Below, one piece after another: positions 34,401-46,400 of a stretch of DNA of 64,000 nucleotides. Origin of the DNA: Harmonia axyridis (taxonomy: Eukaryota; Arthropoda; Insecta; Coleoptera; Coccinellidae); the NCBI RefSeq assembly GCF_914767665.1, contig NC_059501.1, positions 81,132,798 through 81,196,797 of the forward strand. The letters run 5' to 3'. The notes under the pieces were generated by a model. That model was given only the letters and a program-made list of their open reading frames with translations, had not been told where the DNA came from and made no database searches. Position 1 is the stretch's first letter; each line of letters begins with the position of its first letter. The position numbers were made by a program, and so were the translations under genes.

Positions 34401-37400
34401 TTTGCTGAACTACGCTGGTCAGTTTGTGTGCAGACTCGAGCCAGATCTCCTCGTGGGACATGTTCTTGTAGAAGAGCAGTCTGCAATGGTCGATCGGTTT
34501 GCGGAACATCTCCTGCAGCTGGTCCTGAGTGAATTGGCAGGAACGCACGAAGGCGTCCCTGATCGACGATAGGATCAGTTCCCTCATTTGGGCCGGGTCT
34601 GGAAAAAAGTTTAAAATTAGAAAAATGAAAAACAAAATTTGGTGAAAAATTTTGAGTATAATTTTGCAATGATGATCTTTGGAAACGTTCAAAAAGAGGG
34701 GTTATAACGAAAATTTTCAGTTTATGTTTCGGACTGCCAACAATTGTGAAGTAGTTCACAAATATATTTGTGGTTGGAAGTAACTTTTCCAAGGAAAAGT
34801 TGATGTCCGTTCAAGAACGATGTCTTCAACAGTGACTTTTAGATTCCGATGAGTGCTTACATAGTTGTCGAAACGGCGTCCAATACATATTGAAATTTCT
34901 TGAGCAAGATTGTGAGAAAATTTGAAAATTTGAGTTGAGAAAATTTCGTATAAGTATAGGGATATTTCAACAAAAGTTTTATAGCAGATTTTTGGAATCA
35001 TCTCAAATATTCTGTGATATTGATGCAATACAATTGAGTGGATAATATTAATTCGCATATAAATAAATAAATTGCAATCAATGAATCAAAATTTGAGGGA
35101 ACCGCAAAAAAGCAATTTTACGCAACGTGAAACCAGTGACGTCAATGGACGTCAATCAAGTACATTCAACCGTTTTCTTTTTCGTTGAGATCATTTTGAC
35201 GTGAGTAATAAACTTATAATTATCTAAAAGAATCCTATTTTACTTTGATTTAGTTTGATTATAGCAATCTGTTCTTTGTTGTCGAAAGTTTTTGATAACC
35301 TTTCTTCAGGAAAATCGAATCTTCAAAATATTAGGTGTACAACTTTGCTCTCGCCGTTTTGCAATAGATGGCTGTAGCAGTAAGTGGTAGTCGAATTAAA
35401 TATATCGTAGATATCATACAATAAGCTTAGGATTTGTAAATATAACGCCATCGAAATATTAGTCGATTTGTGTCTGCATCATAAAGTTACTCTCGATTAA
35501 ATATGTCAGCTTACGAGCCAAATTCTCGTCATTGGCGGGATATTTTAATTTTCTGCTTCAATATGAAGAAATCTGCAGCTGAGGCTCATTGAACATACAT
35601 ATGGTGAGGCCGCTATCAGTGGAAGAACGTGCAGAGAGTGGTTTCAAACTCTTCAAGAATGGTGATTTTGAAATCGAAGACCAGCATGGCGGTGAAAGAG
35701 AGACGGTTTTCAGAGATGCAGTATTGGTGGTATTACTTGATCAAGACTCGTGTCAAACGCAACAAGAATTCGCATGATCATTGGGAGTGATGCAACAAGC
35801 CATTTAAAAACGTGAACTAAAAATTTTATTGCAGGAAACGTAGAAATTCGCAGTAAAACACCGTTTTTCAATCCTCAATAATTATTTTTTTCAAGTTAAT
35901 TTATACCGTCGAATCTATGGTAATGTCCATAAAAAATGCGTTTATTTTTATACCGTCAAATAGTCTTTTCTCCTGAATAATTGAATTTCACGCGGGAATG
36001 AGGAGTACCTGCATTCCATTATAAAACGAAGTAAATTTTCAGACGCACCGCGTACATCGATCACATCCTCAAAACACGTCCCGAAAACGGAACCGGAAAG
36101 AAAAAATTACATATTCACACACAAATCGAGAGAGCCACGGAACCAGACAAGCGAGCGCAAATATTTCTTCTCGAAAACGATGACGAATTCGCAGTTGCCG
36201 AATCGATCAAATATTTGCGGTACACTCAAAAGCGGCAAAGAATAAAAATAAAGAGTGCGATGTGGCGCCAGTCACAACCCGGCATGTAACATTGCAAATA
36301 TTGGTTTATTGTTGTCGTAAAATATCGAGTTGCATCGTTTATTCCGACCAATGTCAAGGAATTCCTACTCAGATAAAGAGCGATAAATTTATGCACTTCT
36401 TGGACTCGCGTGTGGTTTCCGTTCCTCTCGCCTTTTTGCCTTATCGTTTTAAGCGAATGTCGTAAAGAGGATAGCAGTCGAGAAAAAAAACTTCGGGATA
36501 AGGCAAGGGTTTTCTTTTTGTGTGAAAGGTTAACAATTTATTCAAAGGAAGTTAACTTCGATCAAAGCTCCAATTTATTATTGTATGAGCCATATGATAA
36601 ATTCTAGCCATTTGAAAATCAGTATGAATACAGGTTTGAAGCTTTTGGGGACAACCCAAAGATGAAGCAAAAATTCCCAGATATCTCCATATTTTTTTAT
36701 ACGGGGAGTCTCAAAAGTAGGTTTAAATATTTGTTCAATGTACTGGATGATCTTAACTCTTGGGAATTAAGTCGCTATGGAGCGTTTCTCGAGAGCGGAT
36801 CGTGCGTTGTGCGTACGTGAATCGAAAACATTTCTCCAATATTTTGTATTCTTATCATCAATGATTAAAAAATTTGGAGAGACTGATTCAACAGTCCGGA
36901 AGAGAACGTGAAACGGGTAAATCGATCTGTTCGTGATGATCCCGACCTTTCCATTCGGAAGCTTGCTTCGAATGAGCCTAGATAATAATCGCTTCACCGT
37001 ATTTTGCACAAAGATCTGAAGCTACTAAAGATGTAGCAACTTTACACACGTCCAATGTGTATCTGCAACGAGTTCGTGCAAATTTCCCAGGAAAATTAAT
37101 ATCGAGGAGAAGTGACATTCATTACTGTTGTTCTGTATTTGAAAGGATGTAAAAAAATAATTTTTCTTCAAGTGTGAGTTTTCAACTCTTTTTCACACGC
37201 ATTTTAAGTCACAAAGAGTCAATTTCCCACACAGTGCGGGAAAACCCCTGCTATATCATTTTCGCACGCATATGCATGCGGATTTTTCCGCACGCAAGTA
37301 TTAAAGAAAAAATTAAATTCCGTCATGTCTCTATGCACCGAACGCCCTATTAACGTCAAGGATGTAATAACAATGGCAACGACATGCAGAATAACGTTTG

Positions 37401-40400
37401 TCATTTAAGTGTATGTGAATAATTAATCAAATCTTTTGAGTTTAAAATTATTTCAAGCATTTGTAGAAAAAATATTGTTCCTAACTCTTACAGAAAGTGT
37501 CTTTCCCGCACTCAACGGCAGTTTCGTGCGGAAAATAACGACTTTCCGCACTTGCTAGGTAAATAACCACCAAAAGAAATTTCAACTAAATGAAAAATGT
37601 CTTCAAGTCTGCAAATGTCCATTGGAATCGAATTTATAATATTTACATGCGCTTTATTTGCTCGAAGTCAATTGTACTACCTAAACAAAAGCAGAAGAAC
37701 AAGAATTGAGCACCTAATTAGTAATTACACCAAGCAAGAAATGAATATATTTTAATAATGTACAGTATATAATAATTAAAAAACAGGCTGAAAGAGATTC
37801 TCACTAAAAAATGAACCACTCCGAAGAGCAAGCGAATAATCAACCCATCATTGAACTGAAAAAACCAAACGATAACATGAATCTACAAAGAACCCTTGAA
37901 AGTTTGAATTATAAAATAACATATAAAAATTTAAAAAAAAACGAAGAAACACATTGATAAATCGATGAGTGATGAATTAATAATAAAAGCCGATCGAAAA
38001 ACAGAAAAATCTGTGAAAAACAAACAAGAACTGAACCGTCAAATATCCCAGTTTTAACATGAAATAGTACAAATAATACAACCAAACACATAAACTACGA
38101 GTTGAAAAACTAAAATTCGAATCAAAACGAAAATTAAACCCTTGAAATCAAAAAGCAAACATTCCATCTCTGAACTGGATCCACCCAACATTGAAACTAC
38201 CTCTTGAACGTCGTGAAAAAAAAAATAATAATAACGAAAAATAAAAAAGCGCAACTGACCGAACAACATGAAAAATATCCGAAGAGAACAAAAAAATAAA
38301 CCGAACTGAAAAAAAAATGCGAGAAGAAAAAAAAAAAGAGGAGAATAAGAAAACACACATCGACCACTTACTAGGCAACGATTCGTCGACGGATTCGCAC
38401 TCGTCCTCCTCCATCATCTGCTGGATCCTGACGGAGATCGGTAGTAGCGCAGGCGCGGAAGAGGAACCAGCGGGCGAGTTCACGAACGTGGTGCTGTCCA
38501 CGTACACGGACGGCACGAGGGCCTCGCCCTCCTGCTTGACGTCCGACTGCGAGGACACCCCAGAAGCTCCCAGACGTTTGAAGGGCCGGGAGGACTCCGA
38601 GGGGGACAAGCAATCCGAGTGTTTGCCGTTGGACGTACCGCTACCACCACTGGCGCTGGTATTAGTATTGCCTGAGAATTATTAGTGGATGTTAGTTGGC
38701 ACCAAATACAAATATATACATGTATATACGGACGTATATACGCACGTCGCCAATTATTCATTCATGCAATAAAGGCCCGTGGACGCCAGACTTACGCCAG
38801 ACTTACGTCATGGTATACACGCTGAAAGTTTCTGTACAGGGTGTCCCAAACTATAAGACTCAGAGAAAAAATCTTCAAGGACCCCTATCTCCTTTTTCGA
38901 AATAATAATATATCAGAAAGCAGATCATAGATATCTTGATTCGTTCTCGAGTTGCAGGAAGATTCTGAGGAATGGCTGTTTCAAATATTTCGCTATATCT
39001 TTGTTTCTGTTCGAGATATTCTAAAAAGTTTTTTATGGTTTTTAGGATACTCATAACAGATCATATAAATTAATTACCATTAGAGGTATAGAGGAGGGTT
39101 GGTGTGGAACACCCATATTTTTCAAGGCAAAAATGTCATCCGTTTCAAGAATATGGAGTTTTTCAATTAATTATTTTGATTGGACGCTTTATATATAAAT
39201 ATTTTTAAGTCATTCCGAGTTTATTCCATTCTGGGTCGTTTGTATAATTGTATTCAAGTAATATGTAGGGTGCCCATTTAATTAGAAATTAATTACCGTA
39301 CTAGAGGAGAGTTAGTATTTTTTAAATGGGACTCCTTATATATATTATATTATTATTATATATTATTATGACTTGATTACAATCATACAATGGACACAAC
39401 ATGAATGAAATCTCGAAATAAATGAAAAATATTTATATATAAGTAGTCCTACTAAAAATGTCGAAAAACTCAATTTCTTTAAAACGGATATCATTTTTGA
39501 AAAACCGATAGTGCTATGCTTTTTGATAATTCTGCGGCTAAAAACTGCGTTGAAATATAGGGTTTCTTATTTAAGAAACACCAACTCTCCTCTATATCTT
39601 TAAAATGGTAACGAATTTCAATGATTTTTTGTATCATAATAAAAACCATAAAAATTACTAACAAAAACATTTTAAAATTCTTTGATTATCTTGAATAAAA
39701 ACCAAGATAAAGGGTAGTAATTTTTCAGGAACGCCCTGTAACTAGAGTACGAATCAAGATATTTATGATCTGCTTTCTGATATCTTATTAATTGGAAAAT
39801 AGAGATCGGAGTGCTATAGTTCTCGAGATGATTTCATTGAGCATCGAATTTGGGACACCCTGTACTCAATGTCCCCAATAGGTTCAGGTGAAAGAAGCCA
39901 CCAAAATATTCAATTCAACCAGCGATAAAGGTGCATAAAATCGGAAGAGTATCATTTTAAAAATCTCAGTTAGGTATCAAGAATGTAAAATCTGAAGAAG
40001 CCTACAGTGAAACGAAATAATTGTGATCTATAGAATTAAAAAGTGGAAATTAATTGAAATAATGAAACATCTCATTGGTTTAATTGAAGTTGTTCCTTGA
40101 TTCAATGCGGAGAATTCATCAATATGATGAACGATTTCTGATTGTATTAATCTTTCTGTTCATCGGATGAAAAGAATGAAGGAATTCATCAATAGAATCA
40201 ACATTTTTTTCAATTCCAAACATTTATTTCTCGTTCGACAACGCTACCATACGAAGTGCAACAATTTTTTTCGAAATTAAAATATAGCAATAAATAAAAA
40301 CATATTCAAACAAGATGGGACAACATCTGAGTATTCGTAAATATTTTCATCTGTCAACGAATCATTGCAGAGGGTGTTTTGGGTAAATTCCATGTTTAGA

Positions 40401-43400
40401 TGTGAAATAACTACTCAAACGTTCATGGAAAATTTTAGAAGTATCATATTATCATGACCAACATGTCCTTTTTGTCTTTATTGTTGATATTTACAGGATA
40501 AGAAGTAATTATAGGATATTTTCTTCCAAGCACACCAAAGTCCCATTGTATTTTTGTTCAGTGTAGTAAATTATTCTTGTTTAGCCATGTATGAAATGTT
40601 GAAAGAAGAAAATTTAAATTTTGGCAGGTATCAGATTTAAGCAATTAGATAAGCAATTAAACACTAGGAAGCTTCAGAACCAACCAACCCATAATTTAAA
40701 AGTTCAAGAGTCATCCAACCAAAACCATAAAGTGCAAAGATCTTTGTCGAGTTTTCACATGAAAAATTCGTTTATTTCGAAACTTCAGAGATGAAAAAAA
40801 TCACGACGAACCAATTGAAGTAAATAGTTTCGAATAAAGAAAAAAATTTAAAGTTTAAAGCTACTTTATCAAATACTGAAAAATATTTATAATCTCAAAG
40901 TTTAAAATTTCATAAAATGGCATTCAAATTTTCAAAACTTAAACTCCAGATTAGTTTTGACACATTCATAAAATATTTATAAGAGCCTTGGAATGGGATT
41001 TGAAAACGAATTACTAATTGTACTAGATGCATGGTCCATGTGAAATTATTCAATGAAATTTCATCAAATATTTGCTTAAAATGAATGCTAGGAAAAAATA
41101 ATTCGAAATCCAGAAAAGTCATCATATTCACAGATAAGCGCGTATAAGAGTCAACTTCAGGAGATAATGAGTACAAAACAATAAAAGATACCTAAATTTC
41201 AGGTTGAATGAACTTTCGGAGGATGTATTAACAATTGCATAAGTATTCGGAATTGTTTTTATCGAATCGGTATGGAATTATCTTTTGGTGAAATCAGAAA
41301 TTCAAATTCGTTTTTAAAGAACCAACATTCAAAAAGGAGGTGACCTCCTCTCTAGGATAGGTAGAAAACTGAAAAATAATTGGATCGTAAAAAGTTTGAA
41401 AATTTTTTTTTTCAACGCCATTTATTTTGAAAACTGAAATTCTTTAAGTAAACCCCAATAATTCAACAGTTTTCTACCTATCCCAGAAACGAGTCATTTT
41501 TTTTGTGGAACTGCATAACTGCCTATGACTAAGAGAAAAAAAGATAATTGCACTCACCTGTATTTCCAAGTGCGTGCATCAGGCTGTTGGTGTCTATCAG
41601 GTCAAGACGCGGACTAGGATCATAAGCTGTTGTACTATCTACGTAATCAGCGGATATGTCGTAGCCCATAGTGGTCTGGACTTGCGTAGCTCCCGTATAG
41701 TAGGACGTATAGTTGCCCACGTCGTTGCTGTAGCTATACCTGGAACGAAAAATAAATTGGTAAAACAAAAGGATGCCTAACTTAAAAATTACACATTTTT
41801 CTCCGAAATTTTCTTCACGATTTCTTTGAACTCTTTGATAAAATTAATTGGCTCCTTCGAACATTCCAATATAGGAACGAACATCCAACTTTTTTCGTAG
41901 AAAATCATCAACAACCCGTTCGGAAGAAATGACTCATCATTATTCGATTTTTCCCTAGCCTTTTTGTACTGAGGAATGATGTTCTCGTTCTGCAGATATA
42001 TATTAAACCCCCTGGTATGTTGATAGTTCTGTAGCTGAATCTGCGAATGGATCTTCTCCGTCAATCTATCTTCGCAACTATAGTTCTTACCTTCACGAGG
42101 GGATAACCTGCTTCGCACAGGGACCTCATTATAATACGAAGTTACCTCCAAATGCAGGTAAAACCCATACGGTAAACGTTCTTTTTTGATCCCTTCGGTC
42201 CTACCAAGTTTCAATTATTCCTTGGCTGCCTTCAACTCCGAATATAGCTCTCTATAATGAATACAGGATTGTCTATTCTGTGGAGGGGAGAGATCTCCCT
42301 ATACGCTTCGGAATTATTTTTAATCCAATCTTCCTTCCATTCCCTGTAATGTGGAGAGGTCTGCCTGTACTGGGGAGGGACCTCCCTGTATTGCAAAGCG
42401 ATCTGACTGTGCTCTTCGGAACTATTATTAAATCCATTCTTCCTTCACTTCCCTGTACTGCGGAGAGCACTAGCTGGACTCTTCGGAACTATTGTTAATC
42501 CATTCTTCCTTCACGTCCTCAGATCTGCCTGTACTGGGTAGGTTCATTCCTTGTTTTGCGAAGATATCTTACGATGCTTTTCGGAACTCTTGTTAATCCA
42601 TTCTTCCTTCACTTCCCCGTACTGTGGTGAGGTCAGCCTGTACTGGCAAAGGAGCTCCCTAAACTGCGAAGAGATATCAATTAATTCAAATATACTGAAG
42701 TCATCGTCCACGAGAGGTCTGTAGATGTGCACAATGACCTTCATGCACTGGGGAGAGATACCTCTATGCCAATCTTCGTCCTCCCCGAAAGGTTGCTCGG
42801 AGACCTCCTCGTATCCTTCGAACCTCCCGTCGTCCATAACTTCCTCATCCTCCCAGTTCTGCGAAAATACCCCACCTTGGTACCCACCATCCCTTCTTGC
42901 TCCATCTCCATCGTCATCCATTTCTGACACCGGATCCTGCAGATAGACCTCCGTAACCTCTTCGTCACTATCCCAATATCCATCTCAATCATCCCAATAT
43001 ATCAACAATATTCAAAAGTCATCCTTACCGTTCCAGAAACGACTTGAACACTTGTGCAACGCTGGTGTCGACTTTCGCCGCCTCGTTCTACGCACCAAAT
43101 ATGCGTTGCGTATGCCGAACGCCAAATATTGGTGGGACTCTCGAGTGCGTAGGTTCCTTGCCCCTCTCTAGACGAAACCGTTCATTGAACAGTTACGCAC
43201 AAGCGCGTGTGGAAACAGTTATGCAACTCGGAGGGCGATGGCCGGAGATGTTGCTGCAACCGAATTTAGAGAGAGTATTTCGGCTGATTGTGGTCGTAGG
43301 AGAGAATTTGATCAATCGGAGGCGAATGGCCGGAGTTGGTGGGAAAAATACTGCGGGATATTCGTACGTTGAATTACAATAGAAACTTCGGGCATGTCGT

Positions 43401-46400
43401 GTTAAAAATGCGTAGATTGACACACCGCCTGAACTTTGGGAAAGTGGTCGAACTCCACGCGCACGCACATTCTAAAATCGTTTCGCTATTTTGGTAGAGA
43501 CGTTTGTTGTTTTATTCGGGGAAAGTTTACAAGCTGATTAGAAACTTATCTGTTATAGGACTGAATCCAACGAGGATTCTTTAGATCTGTAGATCATCTG
43601 GTGCAATGGTATAAGATCTATATTAAGAATACTAGTCTAAATACTCTAATATTCAATTAAACAGAGATTACAGCAGAAACCTTGTTCTGTTAAGTTGCAA
43701 TGTTAAAACCTGCCGTCTTTTGAAGAATGGTAAAAACATATCCAACTTTTTATTTTAAGTTTGTTTTTTTTTATTTCATATCTGCTTCAATCAAAATTTT
43801 GGGACTTTCTGGTATCAATTTCCATCCTCTCTTAAGTTTCGTAGACCGTAGACACGAGTTTCGGGCTTTCAGCAGGAAGACCGTATTCCTGCTGAAACCA
43901 CAAATGGAAGGCTGGCTTCTGTTTGTTGTTTCCTTCAATTGTTGCTCATCCTTACATTTTTTCACCGTTCTGATGAATGCCCGAAACACGTGTATGAAGT
44001 AACTACTTCTCCTCGAGGGTATGTTCTTATTAATTTTCCTTGTTTTATGAACAATCCCCTCGTTAGCCTTCCCACGTGGTGATTTTGGTAGTTGTCCGAA
44101 AACCCATTGGGTCTTCCTGCTGAAACCACAAATGGACCGATGGCTTCTATTGTTGCCTCCGTTTGTTTGTTGTTTCCTTCAAGTATTGCTCATCCTAACA
44201 CTTTTTCACCGTACTGATGAGAGCCGAAAGTCCGAAACACGTATCTGCGGTTAGCACTTCTCGGGTTTGTCCTTAATCATTTTCCTTGTCAAATGGTGAA
44301 TATTTTGCAGTCACAGTTCGCAAAAAGCAACTTTTGGGTCGTTGTGTAGCATATTCTTAGCCGGCAACTAGTGAGAATATTATTGCTGTAGCTCGGAGTA
44401 TTGACAAAAACCCAGGCCTGTCGATTGCTCGTTTTAATCTTTGGAATTCGGCTATGATTAATGATTTTGTATGGCTGGAATTGAAAGTATTGATGTGGAC
44501 GATGTTTATTCTCAACAAGACGGCGCTACATGCCACACAATCATCGAAACAATCGCAGTTTGGCAAACAAGTTGTTATTACTCGCAATTTTCCTCTGATA
44601 TCTTGTGATTTAACATCTTTAGACTTTTTCTTTTCGGCCACGTGAAAAATAAGGTCTATGCCAGTACCCAACGATCGCTTCAAGAGACCTTAAAGATGGA
44701 ATTCGTGAAGTTATCGAGGACATGCTGCCGCAAATGTACGAATTGGTCATGGAAAATTTCATAAAAACGATATGGTGCAGCAAACGTAGCCATGGAGGCC
44801 ATTTGTCTGATATCGTTTTCAATCGTCATACCTTACTCTTCACAATGAAATAAACACCTATTGATTTTTCTTGAAATATAATTATTTCTTTTTTTTATCA
44901 AAATGAAACCTTTTATTGGAAAATCCTTTATATCGATATCCACCAAAGCAGGACATCGATGTTTACTACCGGATATTCAGTCTCCTGTAAGGAACACATG
45001 GAATGCTTTCGAAAGTATGGATTTCAATCTGTAAACAGCCTATGGAGAAGAGCACTCGCCAACATTGTGCATAGTCATTCAAAACCCCCAAACAGTCCTA
45101 TTTTTTTTTCTGAATCGAATTCAATGAATTTGGACAGTGGTAACTTACCCATTAAAGCTGTGGTGGAGCTGGTCACTACTCGAAGGCGTCTGCTGTTCGA
45201 ACACCGAACTGTCTGGCGCTGAATCGCTCTGTGCTCGCATCTGGGCCCTATGAAACCGTACCTCGTCCTCTACTTTTTCCCTTTGCTTTTTGGACATCCT
45301 ACCGAATTTGACAGCTGCAAGAAAAAAAAAACGAATTCGTTTAAATTCGATTCTCGGGAAATAACGTCGAGAATGTAAATTTCGTTCCGTTTGATTTTAT
45401 TCCAACAACGTCGGTTGAGGTTGCAAAATACTTTTGGTTGCATAAATAGCCGTTCTACTGGCAAGATGTGATGGCCGTTGCGCAAGAAGGTTGCATCACA
45501 ACATAAAGGCGGCAGCTGGCTTCATACATCATGTGTGTGGTGCCGAAGATACTCGAAAAATATTATAATGGTAATTGTCTTTTCTTTTAATATCAAGCCA
45601 GCGATTGTTTGACTCTCTAAAGGTTGAATAAGTTCGACTCAAATGGTCTGTTACCAAATACGCTGAAGAGGATTTGGTTACACGAATTAAATTCGTGTGA
45701 TGATCCATGAAATTCAGAAGTGAGTTGAATTTTCTCACAGAATATCAAAGTAATTAATATGAAAAAAATGATCATACGAAGTTTTATTATTTTAAGATTC
45801 CATGCAATATTTTTCGTAGGAAATGAATATTTCGAATTGGTAGTTCCCCCAACCAATTCCTTTTACAGGTTCAACTCAATTTATTCCTCTAAAGCCTACG
45901 AAATTCATCCAATGGGATGCATCTACACATTTGGAAAGTTACAGTTAGGTCTCTCATCTCAAGATATAAAGTCGACATACCATACAACACTTATTCGACT
46001 ATAAATCTTGCATGGTATGCCGCCTTTACATGATCATGTTGTTTTCTACGAGAATATCGATTTTAAAGTTGCTTTCAACATTCCGGTGAGCGGAATACGC
46101 AAACAAAAATAAGTTTTCAGCTTTACGACTTATTTATTACCAGGCTTATGAGAATGATATTCTCTCCGTTTCGTATACTTTACTGGGGATCCGTTGCATA
46201 TCGGGCATACATAAATTTCGTACGGTATTTCCACCTGAAGCGTACCAAGTGTCATACATGGCAGATTGTGCGGCAGTTTGAAACAAATACCATCATTACG
46301 AAGAACAGCTTGCAAATCCGTTCAGTAGGTCAGGCAGTACTCATCCTTGTACACAATAACAATAACTGTTGTTCGCGATTAAATTGCAAAAGGCATTCGC

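Larger units (their letters stand above)
34599..38371 (-). other. HR3 intron 5
   Basis: 3.77 kb. Contains TGACGTCA-type repeats at about 35137-35155, a mariner fragment (35331-35812), a GC-richer unexplained block (36040-36470), a DUF4817-type transposon fragment (36697-37110) and a copy of the CCGCAC modular repeat (37165-37562). The rest is AT-rich. Confidence 0.8.
41740..45148 (-). other. HR3 intron 3
   Basis: 3.4 kb. Carries a decayed repeat-protein locus (41789-43000), a CpG-richer block with a splice donor (43029-43470), a tandem repeat with hammerhead-like cores (43860-44295) and a DUF4817-type fragment (44300-44870). Confidence 0.85.

Noticed and set aside
34268..34792. 174-aa minus ORF in another frame over HR3 exon 6
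   Set aside because: The frame that encodes the conserved ligand-binding domain is the 34201-34692 one; this is its shifted shadow.
38054..38356. Phe-rich 100-aa minus ORF next to HR3 exon 5
   Set aside because: Translation of an AT-rich intron past the exon 5 donor; no coding signal.
43044..43468. 112-aa plus and 91-aa minus ORFs in the intron 3 CpG block
   Set aside because: Overlapping antisense frames of a GC-rich block with no domain; more likely non-coding.
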